A DNA stretch of 16,800 nucleotides. Source: Jimgerdemannia flammicorona (lineage: Eukaryota > Mucoromycota > Endogonomycetes > Endogonales > Endogonaceae). Positions 1 to 9,773 of the stretch are shown in pieces; within the stretch, counting starts at the first letter, position 1, and every line of letters begins with the position of its first letter. The DNA is taken from NCBI GenBank assembly GCA_003990745.1, contig RBNI01003040.1, forward strand, positions 1-16,800, given 5' to 3'. The notes under the pieces were generated by a model. That model saw only the letters and a program-made list of their open reading frames with translations, ran no database searches and had not been told where the DNA came from. The position numbers and the translations under genes are program-made.

Positions 1-3000
1 CTAACACTATCGCCACCCTCCCCCCACTCTGCTCACAGATCCTCACCACCAAACTGTGATGTTGACCCCCCTGAGGACCCCAACCCACCCACCATCCAGT
101 CAGCAGATCTCCCAATAGCTCTTCCCATCTTAACACCTTCTCCTGCAGCCCCAACTGCTGCCCCTCCTCGAATACAAAAAGCCAATGACCTGCCATTCCT
201 ACCCATATTGCTAATACCCACCCTACAGTGAGCCAACTATCACCCATCCCACCCACAAGCCGAGATCTCAAGTCCTCCCAGCGACCTCCCTCCCCCCCCA
301 GCTGATGCCCCACACCCAGTTGATCTCCTATCTCAGCCCAAAAGTCCCCCAAGACCTCGCACTCACCCAGCCAATGTTCTGGTGTCTGTACATCACCCCC
401 AGCTCTCCCAACATCATAACACTCCTCACAGTCAAATTGGCCACCATCCACCAAATGCCCCATATGGAAATTCAACATGACATTCCTTCGCAACATTCTC
501 CACCATACCACCCAGAACTTGGGTGGAAGCCACCTCCGTATCTCTGCACTCTAAGACCAGATACCAGCCCAGTCCCACTCCTTACCGATCCCTGCCACCT
601 GCCAGCCACTTGGCCAAAGCTCCTGGCCAAGCCCCTGCTGACACTCTACCCCCTCCCCAATCTCGAACAAAGCAAGTGGAGCACCTCCCAGGAGCAATCT
701 ATTCCAATGCCACATATTAGGTCCCCACACTACCTCCCCCTCATTGCCTTGCCGTTGCAGGCCAATTCGGTGTACAGCATCAGCCACACCCCACCAAAAG
801 CCCTTGAACCGTAGCCGCCGAATTCCATTCAGCTCTATCAAAGAGAGCAGATCTCCAGAGGACCCCCGAGGAGATGTTCGCATCTCCCACACCTTCTGCA
901 TCAGAGGCACCCAACTTCCACCCTGCAATTCCACAGCTCTTTTCAACCACCAGGCTTGCAAGCAGTGCAATCTCTTGGGAAAGTCCATCAGTCCAAGCCC
1001 TCCTCTGACTACCGGCCTCGCAAGAGTATCCCAACTGACCTGGGACCTCCTCCCTGCCCAGATCCAATCCCTAGCCATCTTCATCAGCTTCTTTACTACC
1101 CATGCTGGGAAGTCGAGGTGATAAGCCACATATCACAGCTTGGGGAACCAATACACATTCAAGATTGACACTCGCCCTGCTAGAGAGATGCGGTGACCTC
1201 CCCATCCTCTAAGGGCCTCCCCCCATATGTTCACCCTGCTCTCCCACCACACTCGTGGCAAGACAGAACCATATATAGAGAGGAATATGCCCAAATACCT
1301 CACCACCTCACCAGTAGGGACAATTGTTCCAATGACGTCCCCACCCACCAGCCCATTCCCTAGCACCATTGTCTCACACTTATGCCAGTTGAGCTTCGTC
1401 TCTGAGTGGGCCTCATACCATTCCACAGTCTCCTGAAGTGCTGCTACATCTGCCACCATCCCAAGTCCAACCACCATATCATCAGCAAAGGCCCCCACCT
1501 TTCACACAATACCATATATAGAGAGCTCTGCTACCTTCCTGCGAATCCTATCCATCAAAGGCTCTAGTGAAAGAGCATAAAGAATAGGGGACAGAGGGTC
1601 CCTCTGAGGAACTCCTCTTCTCAAAGAAAATGCCCTCCCTCAGTGACCATTACACGTCAGAGCTGTCTGACTGCTCTCCAGCAGACTCAACATAGAGGTC
1701 CTAAACCTTGGGGGAACCCCAATATGGTCCAATACCTTGCCCAGCCACACCCACCATACACAGTCATAGGCCTTCTCCTGATCCAAGAAGACCAACCTTC
1801 CATCCAGGCCACAGGTCCGGGCCCCTTCAATCATACCATGAACCCACGCCATCCCATCTCTTATAAGTCTGCCCCCAACAAAGCCCCACTGCTCCTCCCC
1901 CAGCACCTGTTGGGCAACTCTCTGCAGCCTTGTGACAATCACCTTAGTCACCATCTTCCTGTCTATGTCCAGAAGCATGATTGGCCTCCAGTTCTTCCAG
2001 TCTTCTCTCCTTCCCTTGTCTTTATACAATAAGGCCACCAGCCCTAGATCCTGCTCTCCCACCCACTCACCGCTCTGAAGGACCTGGTCACAGAGTGCAG
2101 CCATCTCATCCAAAACTCCAGGGACGTTGACCATCTTCTTTCAGAAGTCCCATGGTAATCCATCCTCCCCAGGTGCTGTCCCTAGTTTAGTCGCTGCCAG
2201 GACACTCTGGATCTCATCCCCCTGCACCGGTAAGATCAAGTCACCCAGTCCAGCTACTTGTAGCAGCCCCCACTCTTCTAGTGTATTTGCAATCGCCGCT
2301 TCATCGGCCCCCCCTTCTCCCTCACTCCACAGGCCCTGCCATCTCTCCTTCAATACCCCTAATATTTGTTGTGTGCCATGTATCATAACCCCATCAGCAT
2401 CCAGGACTCCATCCCACCGATATCGCACTCTCCTGGCTTTGAGCAGTCTTGATAAGTATCCAGTAGGCTGCTCACCCTCCTCAAGCCCCTGCCACCATAG
2501 CCTAGCAGCCATGCCCCACATATGAGTCTCCTCCTCTTCCCTCAATACTTGTTGTAGTTCCACAATCTCCAATTTCGCTCTCGCGATCCTCCAATCCTCT
2601 ACCCCATCAACAGTAAGCAAATCCACCCAGTTCATTTGTAGTCTCCTCAGCCTGTTGGAAGCACACCTTGTGCACCTCCTCCTCTGCCTCCCAGCCTCTC
2701 TACCAGCCTCTCCCCAATAAACCCTCGCAGTCTCTTTCAATCTCAACCAGCGGACAGCCACAGGCAAAACCCTCATGCCTCTAATTAAAAACTTTTGCCT
2801 GAATGTCCACCACCCACAATTCCCACAACCCCTTCTCAGCCAGCAGGGAGGAGTTAAGGCACCAATGTCCGGGTCCATCTCCACTCCCCCCAAACTGCCC
2901 CTGCCCCAAAAGTCCCCAGTGATCAGACCATGGGCACCACTCTACCTCCAATGTCTTCCACACATCCAACCCCCAGCACTCCGCCATCAGAATCCAATCA

Positions 3001-3599
3001 ATTCTTGTACCTAAGCCATTCACCCAATGTGTGTAGACCCTTGCATCACCCCACCTCATTCTGCCCATATCCCCCAATGAGCTCAATATCTCCACCTCTT
3101 CCCATGCATCCAGGCCTCCACTTCTGCCTCCAGCACTCCTCCCTCCATCAGTCCTGTCTAGATGCTGATCTCGAACCATATTAAAGTCCCCACTGAGCAC
3201 ATCGACCCCTTCCTCTAAGAGAATACCCTCCTCCAGCAGCTCCCTAATCCATGCAGTCCTCTCCCCCCTAACCGCAGGACAGTAGCAAGAGCCCACCTTC
3301 ACTGATTCCCACCCTGGCCGATGCCAATCTCCCCAGACCAAGCGATCACCCCAGCTCCTGATTTCCCCCAATTTGCCTCTACCCTTCCTCACCAAGATCG
3401 CTACCTTTCCAAACCAAGCTACAGCCCCACCCCATTCCCTAGTCCACTCTACCTGATCGTCCTCATCCTCACATCAAACATCCTGCAGTAAAAAGAGATC
3501 AGCCTCCAATCCCTTGAGCCAAGTAAAAATGTTCTTACGTCTCCCAGAGCCCCTTAACCCATTCACATTCAAAGAGAAAATGTTGGTTGTACTGTTCAT
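1..3599 (-). pseudogene. LINE ORF2: endonuclease-reverse transcriptase, six stops and a frameshift
   Basis: ORF2 starts best at ATG 3599 (MNSTTNIFSLNVNG, the usual start of an APE endonuclease) and runs off the left edge, at least 1190 codons. Endonuclease motifs: LLQ near 3480, GDFN near 3181-3192, RIDWIL near 3000, SDHW near 2920. Reverse transcriptase motifs: PGEDGLPWDF near 2145, NWRPI near 1990, DQEKAYD near 1770, GVPQRDPLSP near 1600 and the catalytic FADD at 1479-1490. A conserved GGLGLMDFP block follows near 1000. In-frame stops lie at 3474, 2141, 1640, 1502, 1133 (all TGA) and 551 (TAG). Several fit CGA to TGA change. One indel near 2781-2800, in a T-rich stretch, shifts the frame. 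The catalytic residues I can identify are retained. The protein nicks target DNA and primes cDNA synthesis from the nick. This copy cannot make it in one piece. Confidence 0.87.
359..430 (-). other. CCHC zinc motif at the C-terminus of LINE ORF2
   Basis: On the minus strand, in frame with ORF2, Cys codons lie at 430-428 and 421-419, a His codon at 376-374 and a Cys codon at 361-359. The spacing is CX2C-X14-HX4C (CEEC ... HWLGEC). A single Cys/His motif downstream of the reverse transcriptase is usual in LINE ORF2 proteins and is thought to bind nucleic acid. The frame stays open from here to position 1. Confidence 0.7.
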
Positions 3600-3630
3600 A
3601 AGGAATAATGATATATCATAGCTCCATTCT

Positions 3631-5664
3631 CTACAAGTCCATAGTCCACTCCTCCTGCACCAAGTCCAAGTCATATTCAGCAGCCCGCTCCCTCTCTCCT
3701 GCTTCCTGTGCTGCCAATGCTCCCAGAAGTTCTACCATTGCCCCATCTTCATGCTTCTCAAATTCCTCGCAATACTCCCAACAGGCCTCCTGCCAGAGCC
3801 GCAAACCATGATGCTCTGCCCAGCAGTAGGCTGCCCACTCACCAGCGACTACCCCAAGTTCTGCCCTCCTCACCTCATTAACCTCATACCCCTCCTCCTC
3901 CAAGAAAATATCCAGAATCTCTACCTTCAGTGCCTCTACCACTCTATCACCCCGCAGAATTCTTGCCCAATGCTCCTCAGGCATCGCTTGCAAGTCCACT
4001 TCTCCCAAGGCTTCTGCAGCGAGATTGTCCATCACCTTGCGCATCCACAACAGGTTCCCCACCTCCTTCCCCCCTGGGGTCCCTGGCCGCCCTGCCTCCA
4101 GCATCGTAGTGTCAGCTCCTACACTGGCAGCCTCATCCCACTCCTCCTCAGGAACATCCACCAGCTCATCCTTACCAACCACCACCACCTGACCCCCTTG
4201 CCCCACATCCGAAACCCCAAAGCGCACCTGCTGGGCCCCCTGTATCCTCGTATCCTCCATTGCCCCTCTCTTCCCAACTGGGCCCCTTCTGATAAGTGGG
4301 GGGGGGGTGGCATTCAACTCTGGCTCCCACACTTCAAAGGTACCATCAGTGAAAGGGTTCTTGCCCAATACCCCTCCAGCTCCTGCCTCCTTTGCTGCCA
4401 CCTCCTCTCCTCCTTTCTCAGCCCAAACACTGGCTTCAGCACCTCCAGACTCCTCAGCTCCAACTGTTGTCTTCTTCACCTCTCCAGACATACTAGCCAA
4501 CAGCTCCCTCTGCCTCTTGCATCTCTGGGCCTGCTCCCACTGCTTCTTATCCATACGGAAACACTTCCCACCCACAACTTCCAGATGTGTCGACTCCTCA
4601 TACAGTTTCCAGGCCTTTGCCCTCCTCTCCACAGCACCACCCAACTCCTCCAGCGCCTCCAACAAGTCCTCCTCCTCCTCTTCACTCCCCTTCACCCTCG
4701 ACACCTTGCAGACAAAGGCCCCCCACATCAGCACCAAGGGCCAGTCCCTCTTCTTCCCCGTGGCCTCCTTTCCTGCCAGCCGAATCCTGACATCTACATC
4801 TCCTGTTCTGATCGCAGTTCCCTCCCACACCTGAAAGCCAACATCCACTATGTTGCTATACTCCATCATCACCTCCTCCACCCTCTTCCTTGTCTCCTCC
4901 TTAGTCACTGTAGGCACCCCCTTCACCAGAAGCTGCACCACCCTAGGGTCCCATTGCAAGCACCATACCATGGGGACCACCACCTCCCCAACCACAACGC
5001 CAGTCTTCAGCGCCTCATCCAGTAGACCCGCCTCCTCAAAGTCCACCTCAACCCCCTCCAGACCCTTCAAGAACTTCACTGAAGCTGCCCCAGCCACTTG
5101 TTTCGAAACAAGCCTCAGAACCATCCTTGCCATCACCACTAAGCCCTGGAAGCACAAGGTCACCATGAACTCCGAGATCGATTTCTTGAGTAATGGGGCC
5201 ACCACCAACCCCATCACACCATCTGCCAGGTCCCCCTTCCGCATCGGGAACCCCTGCCCCACCTGGCCATCAGCTGTCACATCTCTTTTTTTTGCCAGAT
5301 TCGCCATCATACCCCCATCAGCAGTCCCGCCACTACCCCCAGCAGTCCCTCTACTTCCCCTATCTCCAGCCAGCGAAGGCCCAGCTCCCTTAGCATCCTC
5401 AGCCTTCTGCTTCCCCTTCTCTCCAGCCTGATCCCTGCGGGCACCCACCAGCCAACCTCCAGTCCTCAGCATATCTGCAAAGCTCCACCCCTGCTGCCCT
5501 CCAGCCCCCCCACCAGAGCTGCCACTACTACCCAAGCTGCCCAGTCCACTCGACCCACCGAAAGACCCCATCTCCAGCCCATGTCTCCTCCCAACATGCT
5601 GCCAGTCGAAAGCCCCAGGTCCACCTGACCTGGTATGCACCTCGGCTTGCTTGCTGCTTGACAT
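3631..5664 (-). CDS. LINE ORF1 protein (probable RNA-binding/RNP protein)
   Basis: This is an uninterrupted 677-residue frame. I take the ATG at 5664 (MSSSKQ...); the open frame continues upstream for seven codons without another ATG. Residues about 33-115 are rich in Gly, Ser and Ala, likely disordered. Residues about 243-325 alternate hydrophobic and charged positions around QLLVKGVP and VDVRIRL, which could be an RRM-like RNA-binding fold as in several LINE ORF1 proteins; this is inference. A run of glutamates and a Glu/Ala-rich, helix-prone C-terminal third follow. I see no CCHC zinc knuckle. ORF1 proteins coat the element RNA and form the particle in which ORF2 works. A run of ten C (4299-4308 on the plus strand as G) encodes Pro codons. 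The frame ends 31 bases before the ORF2 ATG. Its integrity contrasts with the damaged ORF2. Confidence 0.75.
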   Translation of the reverse strand: MSSSKQAEVHTRSGGPGAFDWQHVGRRHGLEMGSFGGSSGLGSLGSSGSSGGGAGGQQGWSFADMLRTGGWLVGARRDQAGEKGKQKAEDAKGAGPSLAGDRGSRGTAGGSGGTADGGMMANLAKKRDVTADGQVGQGFPMRKGDLADGVMGLVVAPLLKKSISEFMVTLCFQGLVVMARMVLRLVSKQVAGAASVKFLKGLEGVEVDFEEAGLLDEALKTGVVVGEVVVPMVWCLQWDPRVVQLLVKGVPTVTKEETRKRVEEVMMEYSNIVDVGFQVWEGTAIRTGDVDVRIRLAGKEATGKKRDWPLVLMWGAFVCKVSRVKGSEEEEEDLLEALEELGGAVERRAKAWKLYEESTHLEVVGGKCFRMDKKQWEQAQRCKRQRELLASMSGEVKKTTVGAEESGGAEASVWAEKGGEEVAAKEAGAGGVLGKNPFTDGTFEVWEPELNATPPPLIRRGPVGKRGAMEDTRIQGAQQVRFGVSDVGQGGQVVVVGKDELVDVPEEEWDEAASVGADTTMLEAGRPGTPGGKEVGNLLWMRKVMDNLAAEALGEVDLQAMPEEHWARILRGDRVVEALKVEILDIFLEEEGYEVNEVRRAELGVVAGEWAAYCWAEHHGLRLWQEACWEYCEEFEKHEDGAMVELLGALAAQEAGERERAAEYDLDLVQEEWTMDL

Positions 5665-5755
5665 CTTCTTAGTATCTTTCTCCAATAAACGACTTGAAAG
5701 TGTGTAGTAAAAGTGTGTGTAACATGAATTGTAGTGGAGAAAGATGAAGATATGA

Positions 5756-6667
5756 GTCTCTATTAATGTCTACAAAGAAGTTCTACCAGACATAGAAGAA
5801 GAAGATGAAGAGGACACAGAAGTCTTTATATACTTGGTAAATAAGAATAAGAACAAGAATAAGACACCCAAGCTCACAGATGAGCAGTGGTATAATAAGA
5901 TCATTGATAGCTATACCCCTCAAGAAAGATGCCCCCATGGTACTAGGATGTACTGCTCTGAACACCTGAATAACTGCTGGTCTTATATCAGTGAAGTCAG
6001 GAAAATCTACCAACAGAAGTATAAGCAAGAAGCTGCTGAAGCAAAAAAGAAAGCTGAAGAAGATAACCAGCCCCTAGAGCTTCAAGCTGACAGTGATGAT
6101 GAGGAGGAACAAGAACCAGACATCACCCTCAAGGTTAAGAAGTTTCACCCTAAAGCCAAGATCTCAGAATACAAGACTGAAGGAGCTATAGGAATGGACC
6201 TTGCTAGCATTTAAGATGCTACCCTCAAACCACAGACCACTACCCTACTTGGTACCAGAATTGGAGTCAAGTTGCTAGAGAACTATGCCAGAATTATTAA
6301 GACTAGAAGTAGTCTGGCCAAAAGTGAAATCTCAGTTGAAGGAGGAGTAATTGATCCTGATTACACTAGTGAGATCTTTCTCATAGTCAGGAATCACAAC
6401 CCCACTACCCCATTTGAAGTCAAGAAGCATGACAGGATTGGCCAGATGCTGGTTCACAAAATCAAGAAGCTCAAGATCACTGAAGCCATTAAATTCATCA
6501 AGATCAAGAGAGAAGAACAAGACTTTGGATCTACTGAAAGAGGAGCCTATACTGTCACTAAGATTACTAAACTTGAGTACAAGAAAGACAAGGACCAGAA
6601 TAAGTACACATATACCATTAGAGAAAACTTTTCCCTAGAAGAACAACTTCTCAAGATCCTGTACTAG
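5756..6667 (+). pseudogene. gypsy A polyprotein segment with dUTPase domain
   Basis: One frame runs from after a TGA at 5753 to a TAG at 6665, broken only by TAA at 6212. The first ~135 codons are acidic and lysine-rich, with a Cys/His cluster (CPHGTRMYCSEHLNNC) near 5929-5976. I see no aspartic protease active site (D[ST]G). Codons at 6181-6544 match the five motifs of trimeric dUTPases in order: GAIGMDLAS, RSSLA, GGVIDPDY (with the Asp and Tyr of the active site), RIGQ, and FGSTERG. The single stop falls between motifs 1 and 2 and is consistent with CAA to TAA. dUTPase hydrolyses dUTP to dUMP and pyrophosphate, limiting uracil in the cDNA. Its place directly before the reverse transcriptase, in the same frame, indicates it was part of the pol polyprotein. 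Confidence 0.85.
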
Positions 6668-8060
6668 AATGAAGGAGTACTTGCTACAGACTTCAGAGAT
6701 ATCCACAATCAAGAACCTAAGTACTACTATTAAGTTGACACCAGCAATATCAAGCCCATCTACCAGAAAGCCAGACCTATACCACCTGCCTATAGAGAAT
6801 GACTGTAAGCAGAACTCAAGGAAATGGAAGAAGCCAGAATTATCAAGCAAGCTATCAGTCCCTGAGCTTTACCTATTGTCCTCACTCCAAAGAAAGGAAG
6901 TAAGCCTGGAGAATTTGCCTCAAGACTCTACATTGACTATAGAAAGCTCAATACAATCATCAAGAAGGATAGGCAGTCCTTGCCAAATATTTAAGAAATC
7001 CTTACCATCCTTAGAAGTAAAGCCAAATACTACACTACCTTGAATCTGTTCTCAGGCTTTCATCAGATTGTTCTCATTCAAGATATCAGTGAGAAATCAG
7101 TCTTCATTATACCTGATGCTACCTATATCTATCTGCAAATGCCATTTGGAATGTATAATACCCCAGCAAGTTTTTAGCAAATGATGAATAGAGTCTTCAG
7201 CAATAAGATCAGAAAATAGCTCTTTGTCTATGTTGATAATATGATCATCTTCAGCAATACTATATGGGAATATGTCAACTATATACAGCTAGCCCTCAAG
7301 AAGCTCAAGAAGCATGACCTCTATATTAAGCCCAAGAAGTATAAGTTTGCAGCTCAGGAAATTACCTACCTAGGACATCTCATCAACTAGACTGGAATCT
7401 ATACAGACTCTATGAAGATTGAGACTGTTGCAGCCTACCTAAGATCCAGAACAATCACAGAAGTCTATACCTTTCTTAGACTGGCCTCCTACTACAGAAG
7501 ATTTATCAAAGAATACTCCAACATTGCAGCACCTATCTACAAATTACTGAAGAAGGAGACCAAATTTAAATAGACCAAGGAATATCAAGAAATCTTCAAT
7601 GAACTCAAGACCAGATTAACCCAAGCACCCATCCTCAGAAGACCAGATTGGAACCTAGAGTTCATCCTGCAGACAGATGCAAGTATTATAGGACTTAGAG
7701 CAGTCTTAGCTCAGAAGAAAGATGAATATGAATATGTCATCTCCTATATAAGCTGAGGTACCTGTAGAGTAGAACAGAACTACAAGTCATACAAGCTTAA
7801 ATGCTTAGTAGTAGTTTGGGCAGTAGACAAGTTCTACTACTATCTAGCTGGGAAATACTTCACTATTCAAATAGACCATTTTGCTCTTGCTTGACTATTC
7901 CATACTCTGAACTCCAAAGAAATATATGTCAGATAGATCTACAGGCTATAAGAGTATGACTGTACTGTTAAGTACCACTCAGAGAGAACCAATGCCAATG
8001 CTGATGCACTCTCAAGAATACCCCAAAACACTCTCATCAAGACTATTCAATATAAATAAG
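6668..8060 (+). pseudogene. gypsy A reverse transcriptase and RNase H, inactivated
   Basis: It continues in the dUTPase frame past the TAG at 6665. Recognisable blocks: IKPIYQKARPIPPAYRE near 6740-6799, the LTPKKGSKPGEF entry near 6882, YIDYRKLN near 6930, LNLFSGFHQI near 7040-7069, QMPFGMYNTPASF near 7136-7174, FVYVDNMIIFS near 7223-7252, TYLGHLI near 7365, then the RNase H Asp in LQTDAS near 7670 and the end block NADALSR near 7997-8017. Stops lie at 6665, 6731, 6800, 6806, 6863, 6992, 7175, 7217, 7388, 7571, 7754, 7892 and 7934. Two catalytic aspartates of the reverse transcriptase are now Asn: LDL reads LNL (codon 7043) and the DD pair reads DN (codon 7238). The frame is lost after about 8060. 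Confidence 0.9.
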
Positions 8061-8102
8061 AAGTTATACTATGGATTAATCAGCTATCATAGATAGTAGA
8101 AG

Positions 8103-9254
8103 ATGCCTAACCACCTTGAACCCTGGACAATCATTATCATCAACCAGACTTGGAAACAGTTTGAACTAGACAACACCATACTCAGAAAAGGAAGAAAGCT
8201 TATAATATCCAAATACAAGAAATATCAAGTAATGAAGGAAGTATATGAACAAGAACACCTAAGAGGAACCAATATATATAATAATGTAAGAAGAACTATG
8301 TGGTGGCCCAAGATGGAAGAAGACCTGTGCCAATTTGTCAAAGAGTGTGATAAGTACCAAAAACAGAAATAAGATCAGCAAGACCAGATATCTGGATCAT
8401 CAAGAATTGAGTCTATCTTCTTTCATTATATCACAATGGATATCATTAGGCCACTATCAGTAATACTATCAGAAAACCACTATATTATAGTTATTATAGA
8501 TCTCTTTATTAAATAGATAGAAGCAGAAGTATTACAAAAAACCAATGCCCTCTCTATAGCTGACTTTCTGTACTGAGAAATCATCTGCTACTATAAGACA
8601 CCAAAGCAAATCACTACAGACCATAGTACAGAATTTATCAATGAATTCTATGAGATAATATATCAGAAATACAAGATTCAGTACATTAAGACCACTATGT
8701 ACCACCCTCAAGGAAATAGACAGATAGAGATAACCAATAAGACTCTTAAAAACATTCTGATGAAGATCTCAGACATATATGTAAATTGGGATAACTACCT
8801 CCCAACTGTCCTTTCTATCCTGTAAGACATATGGTCACAGAGTACACACTTTACTCTAAGAGAACTGCTCTTCAAAAAAGAAGATTCTGATGGAATCTCA
8901 GTTACAAATCTAAACCTAATATAGAGACAGATTGACTCAGAAATCCAGAGACTATACCAAATCAGGAAGAAGGCTGAAGATTATATCATCAAGTTACAAG
9001 TACTGATGAGAAAAAATACAGAAAAGAATCACAAGATCCTAGAACCCATTCAAATTAGAGAAAAGGTCCTACTGTATTAAAATATAGTAGAAGCCTCATG
9101 GTCATGAAAACTGAAGCCCAAATGGGAAAGACCCTTCTATGTATAAGATATCAAGAGAACTACCTTCTGGCTTAGAAAACTCTCAGAAACCATACTGCCT
9201 ACTATAATATATAGGAATAGACTCAAGAAGTACCATGAACCTATAATGTCATAG
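8103..9254 (+). pseudogene. gypsy A integrase, inactivated
   Basis: The frame lies one phase away from the RT frame. An N-terminal zinc domain is seen near 8250-8360 (EHLRG ... WWPKMEEDL ... KECDKYQ). The usual second Cys of the CxxC pair is Tyr, consistent with TGC to TAC. In the core domain the three acidic residues appear in MDIIRPL (near 8440), TTDHSTEF (near 8620) and NRQIEITNKTL (near 8720). The C-terminal block ends in NRLKKYHE near 9235, typical of Ty3/gypsy integrases. Stops lie at 8370, 8514, 8574, 8823, 8922, 9078, 9105 and 9144, then 9252. No chromodomain follows. Integrase joins the cDNA ends to host DNA; this copy cannot encode it. Confidence 0.88.
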
Positions 9255-9406
9255 ATTGAAGAGCTCTCACTAAATATGATGATATCATTAGTGATGATGT
9301 CATTTCACACAATATATATGAAATAGATAAAATGTTCATAGACCTTATCTTCTTTGAGAATAGTGATGAAGATAAAGCCCCCGTGGTCCTGAACTTTCTG
9401 CTCTAA
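9255..9406 (+). pseudogene. acidic C-terminal tail of gypsy A pol (frame-shifted)
   Basis: After the integrase stop, a second phase is open from 9260 to a TAA at 9404. It reads KYDDIISDDVISH near 9272 and ends SDEDKAPVVLNFLL. It is acidic and continues directly from the integrase end. I read it as the tail of the polyprotein displaced by an indel near 9255-9272. The only CG dinucleotide I found in gypsy A (9382) lies here. Low complexity makes this call less certain than the integrase. Confidence 0.45.
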
Positions 9407-9665
9407 GATCTTAGTTATACTGAGTTCTTCCAGCATCCTTTTTCTATGTAATAGTTAATCCCTCTACTGGTATTCTGATCTTGTGTGACTCAGAATTTTT
9501 CCAGCACTCTTTTTCTATATCACTGAAATTATACCAGTATCCTGAACCTATACAACTATCTGTACCAATACTAGAACTTAGCAGTTTTCTGTATTTTAGT
9601 ATTTTATTTGGTTATTGAAATTTATATTTGGCTTTATATCTTAGTAAACATTGAATTATATTTTG

Positions 9666-9698
9666 TATAAATACCCCTCTTATTTTCTTCAAAATAAA
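9666..9698 (+). promoter_or_regulatory. TATA box and poly(A) signal of the putative gypsy A LTR
   Basis: TATAAATA at 9666-9673 is followed by CCCC and a pyrimidine stretch, then AATAAA at 9693-9698. Element C has the same TATAAATACCCC string at 14493. A TATA box closely followed by a poly(A) signal is typical of a compact LTR (U3-R boundary). Confidence 0.5.
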
Positions 9699-9721
9699 GC
9701 CAGTTAAGTTTACTTACATAT

Positions 9722-9773
9722 AATTCCTTGCAAGCTCTATTAAAAAAAAAAAAAAATACAATTTCTTGCAAGC
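9722..9773. repeat. 15-A tract flanked by a 14-bp direct repeat
   Basis: AATTCCTTGCAAGC (9722-9735) and AATTTCTTGCAAGC (9760-9773) differ at one position and flank TCTATT, fifteen A (9742-9756) and TAC. It lies about 45 bases after an AATAAA. It could be a local tandem duplication with A-tract expansion, or the scar of a tiny poly(A)-tailed insertion with a target-site duplication. Confidence 0.55.

Larger units (their letters stand above)
1..5692 (-). mobile_element. LINE (non-LTR retrotransposon), 3' end beyond left edge
   Basis: Two consecutive minus-strand reading frames have the layout of a LINE: an ORF1 protein, then an ORF2 with endonuclease and reverse transcriptase. The 5' end lies just upstream of the ORF1 ATG at 5664. 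The last CG dinucleotide before a long CG-free stretch is near 5691, and the gypsy-type frame is open from 5756, so the junction is between about 5692 and 5756. The 3' end and any poly(A) or target-site duplication are off the window. Compared with its neighbour it is GC-rich and retains CG, which suggests it is the younger insertion. No RNase H domain is visible in the part shown. The clade is uncertain; an L1-like or related fungal lineage is the best guess. Confidence 0.88.

Noticed and set aside
305..1121. Plus-strand open frames across 305-1121, 3751-5025 and 4850-5431.
   Set aside because: They are Pro/Ser/Leu-rich shadows of the minus-strand LINE ORFs, caused by its G-rich coding strand. 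The minus strand carries the recognisable endonuclease and RT motifs.
6665..9254. Many TAG codons in gypsy A pol might mean a reassigned stop codon.
   Set aside because: TAA and TGA also interrupt the frame, they replace both Gln- and Trp-type positions, a frameshift is present, and catalytic residues are lost. Decay explains all of this; recoding does not.
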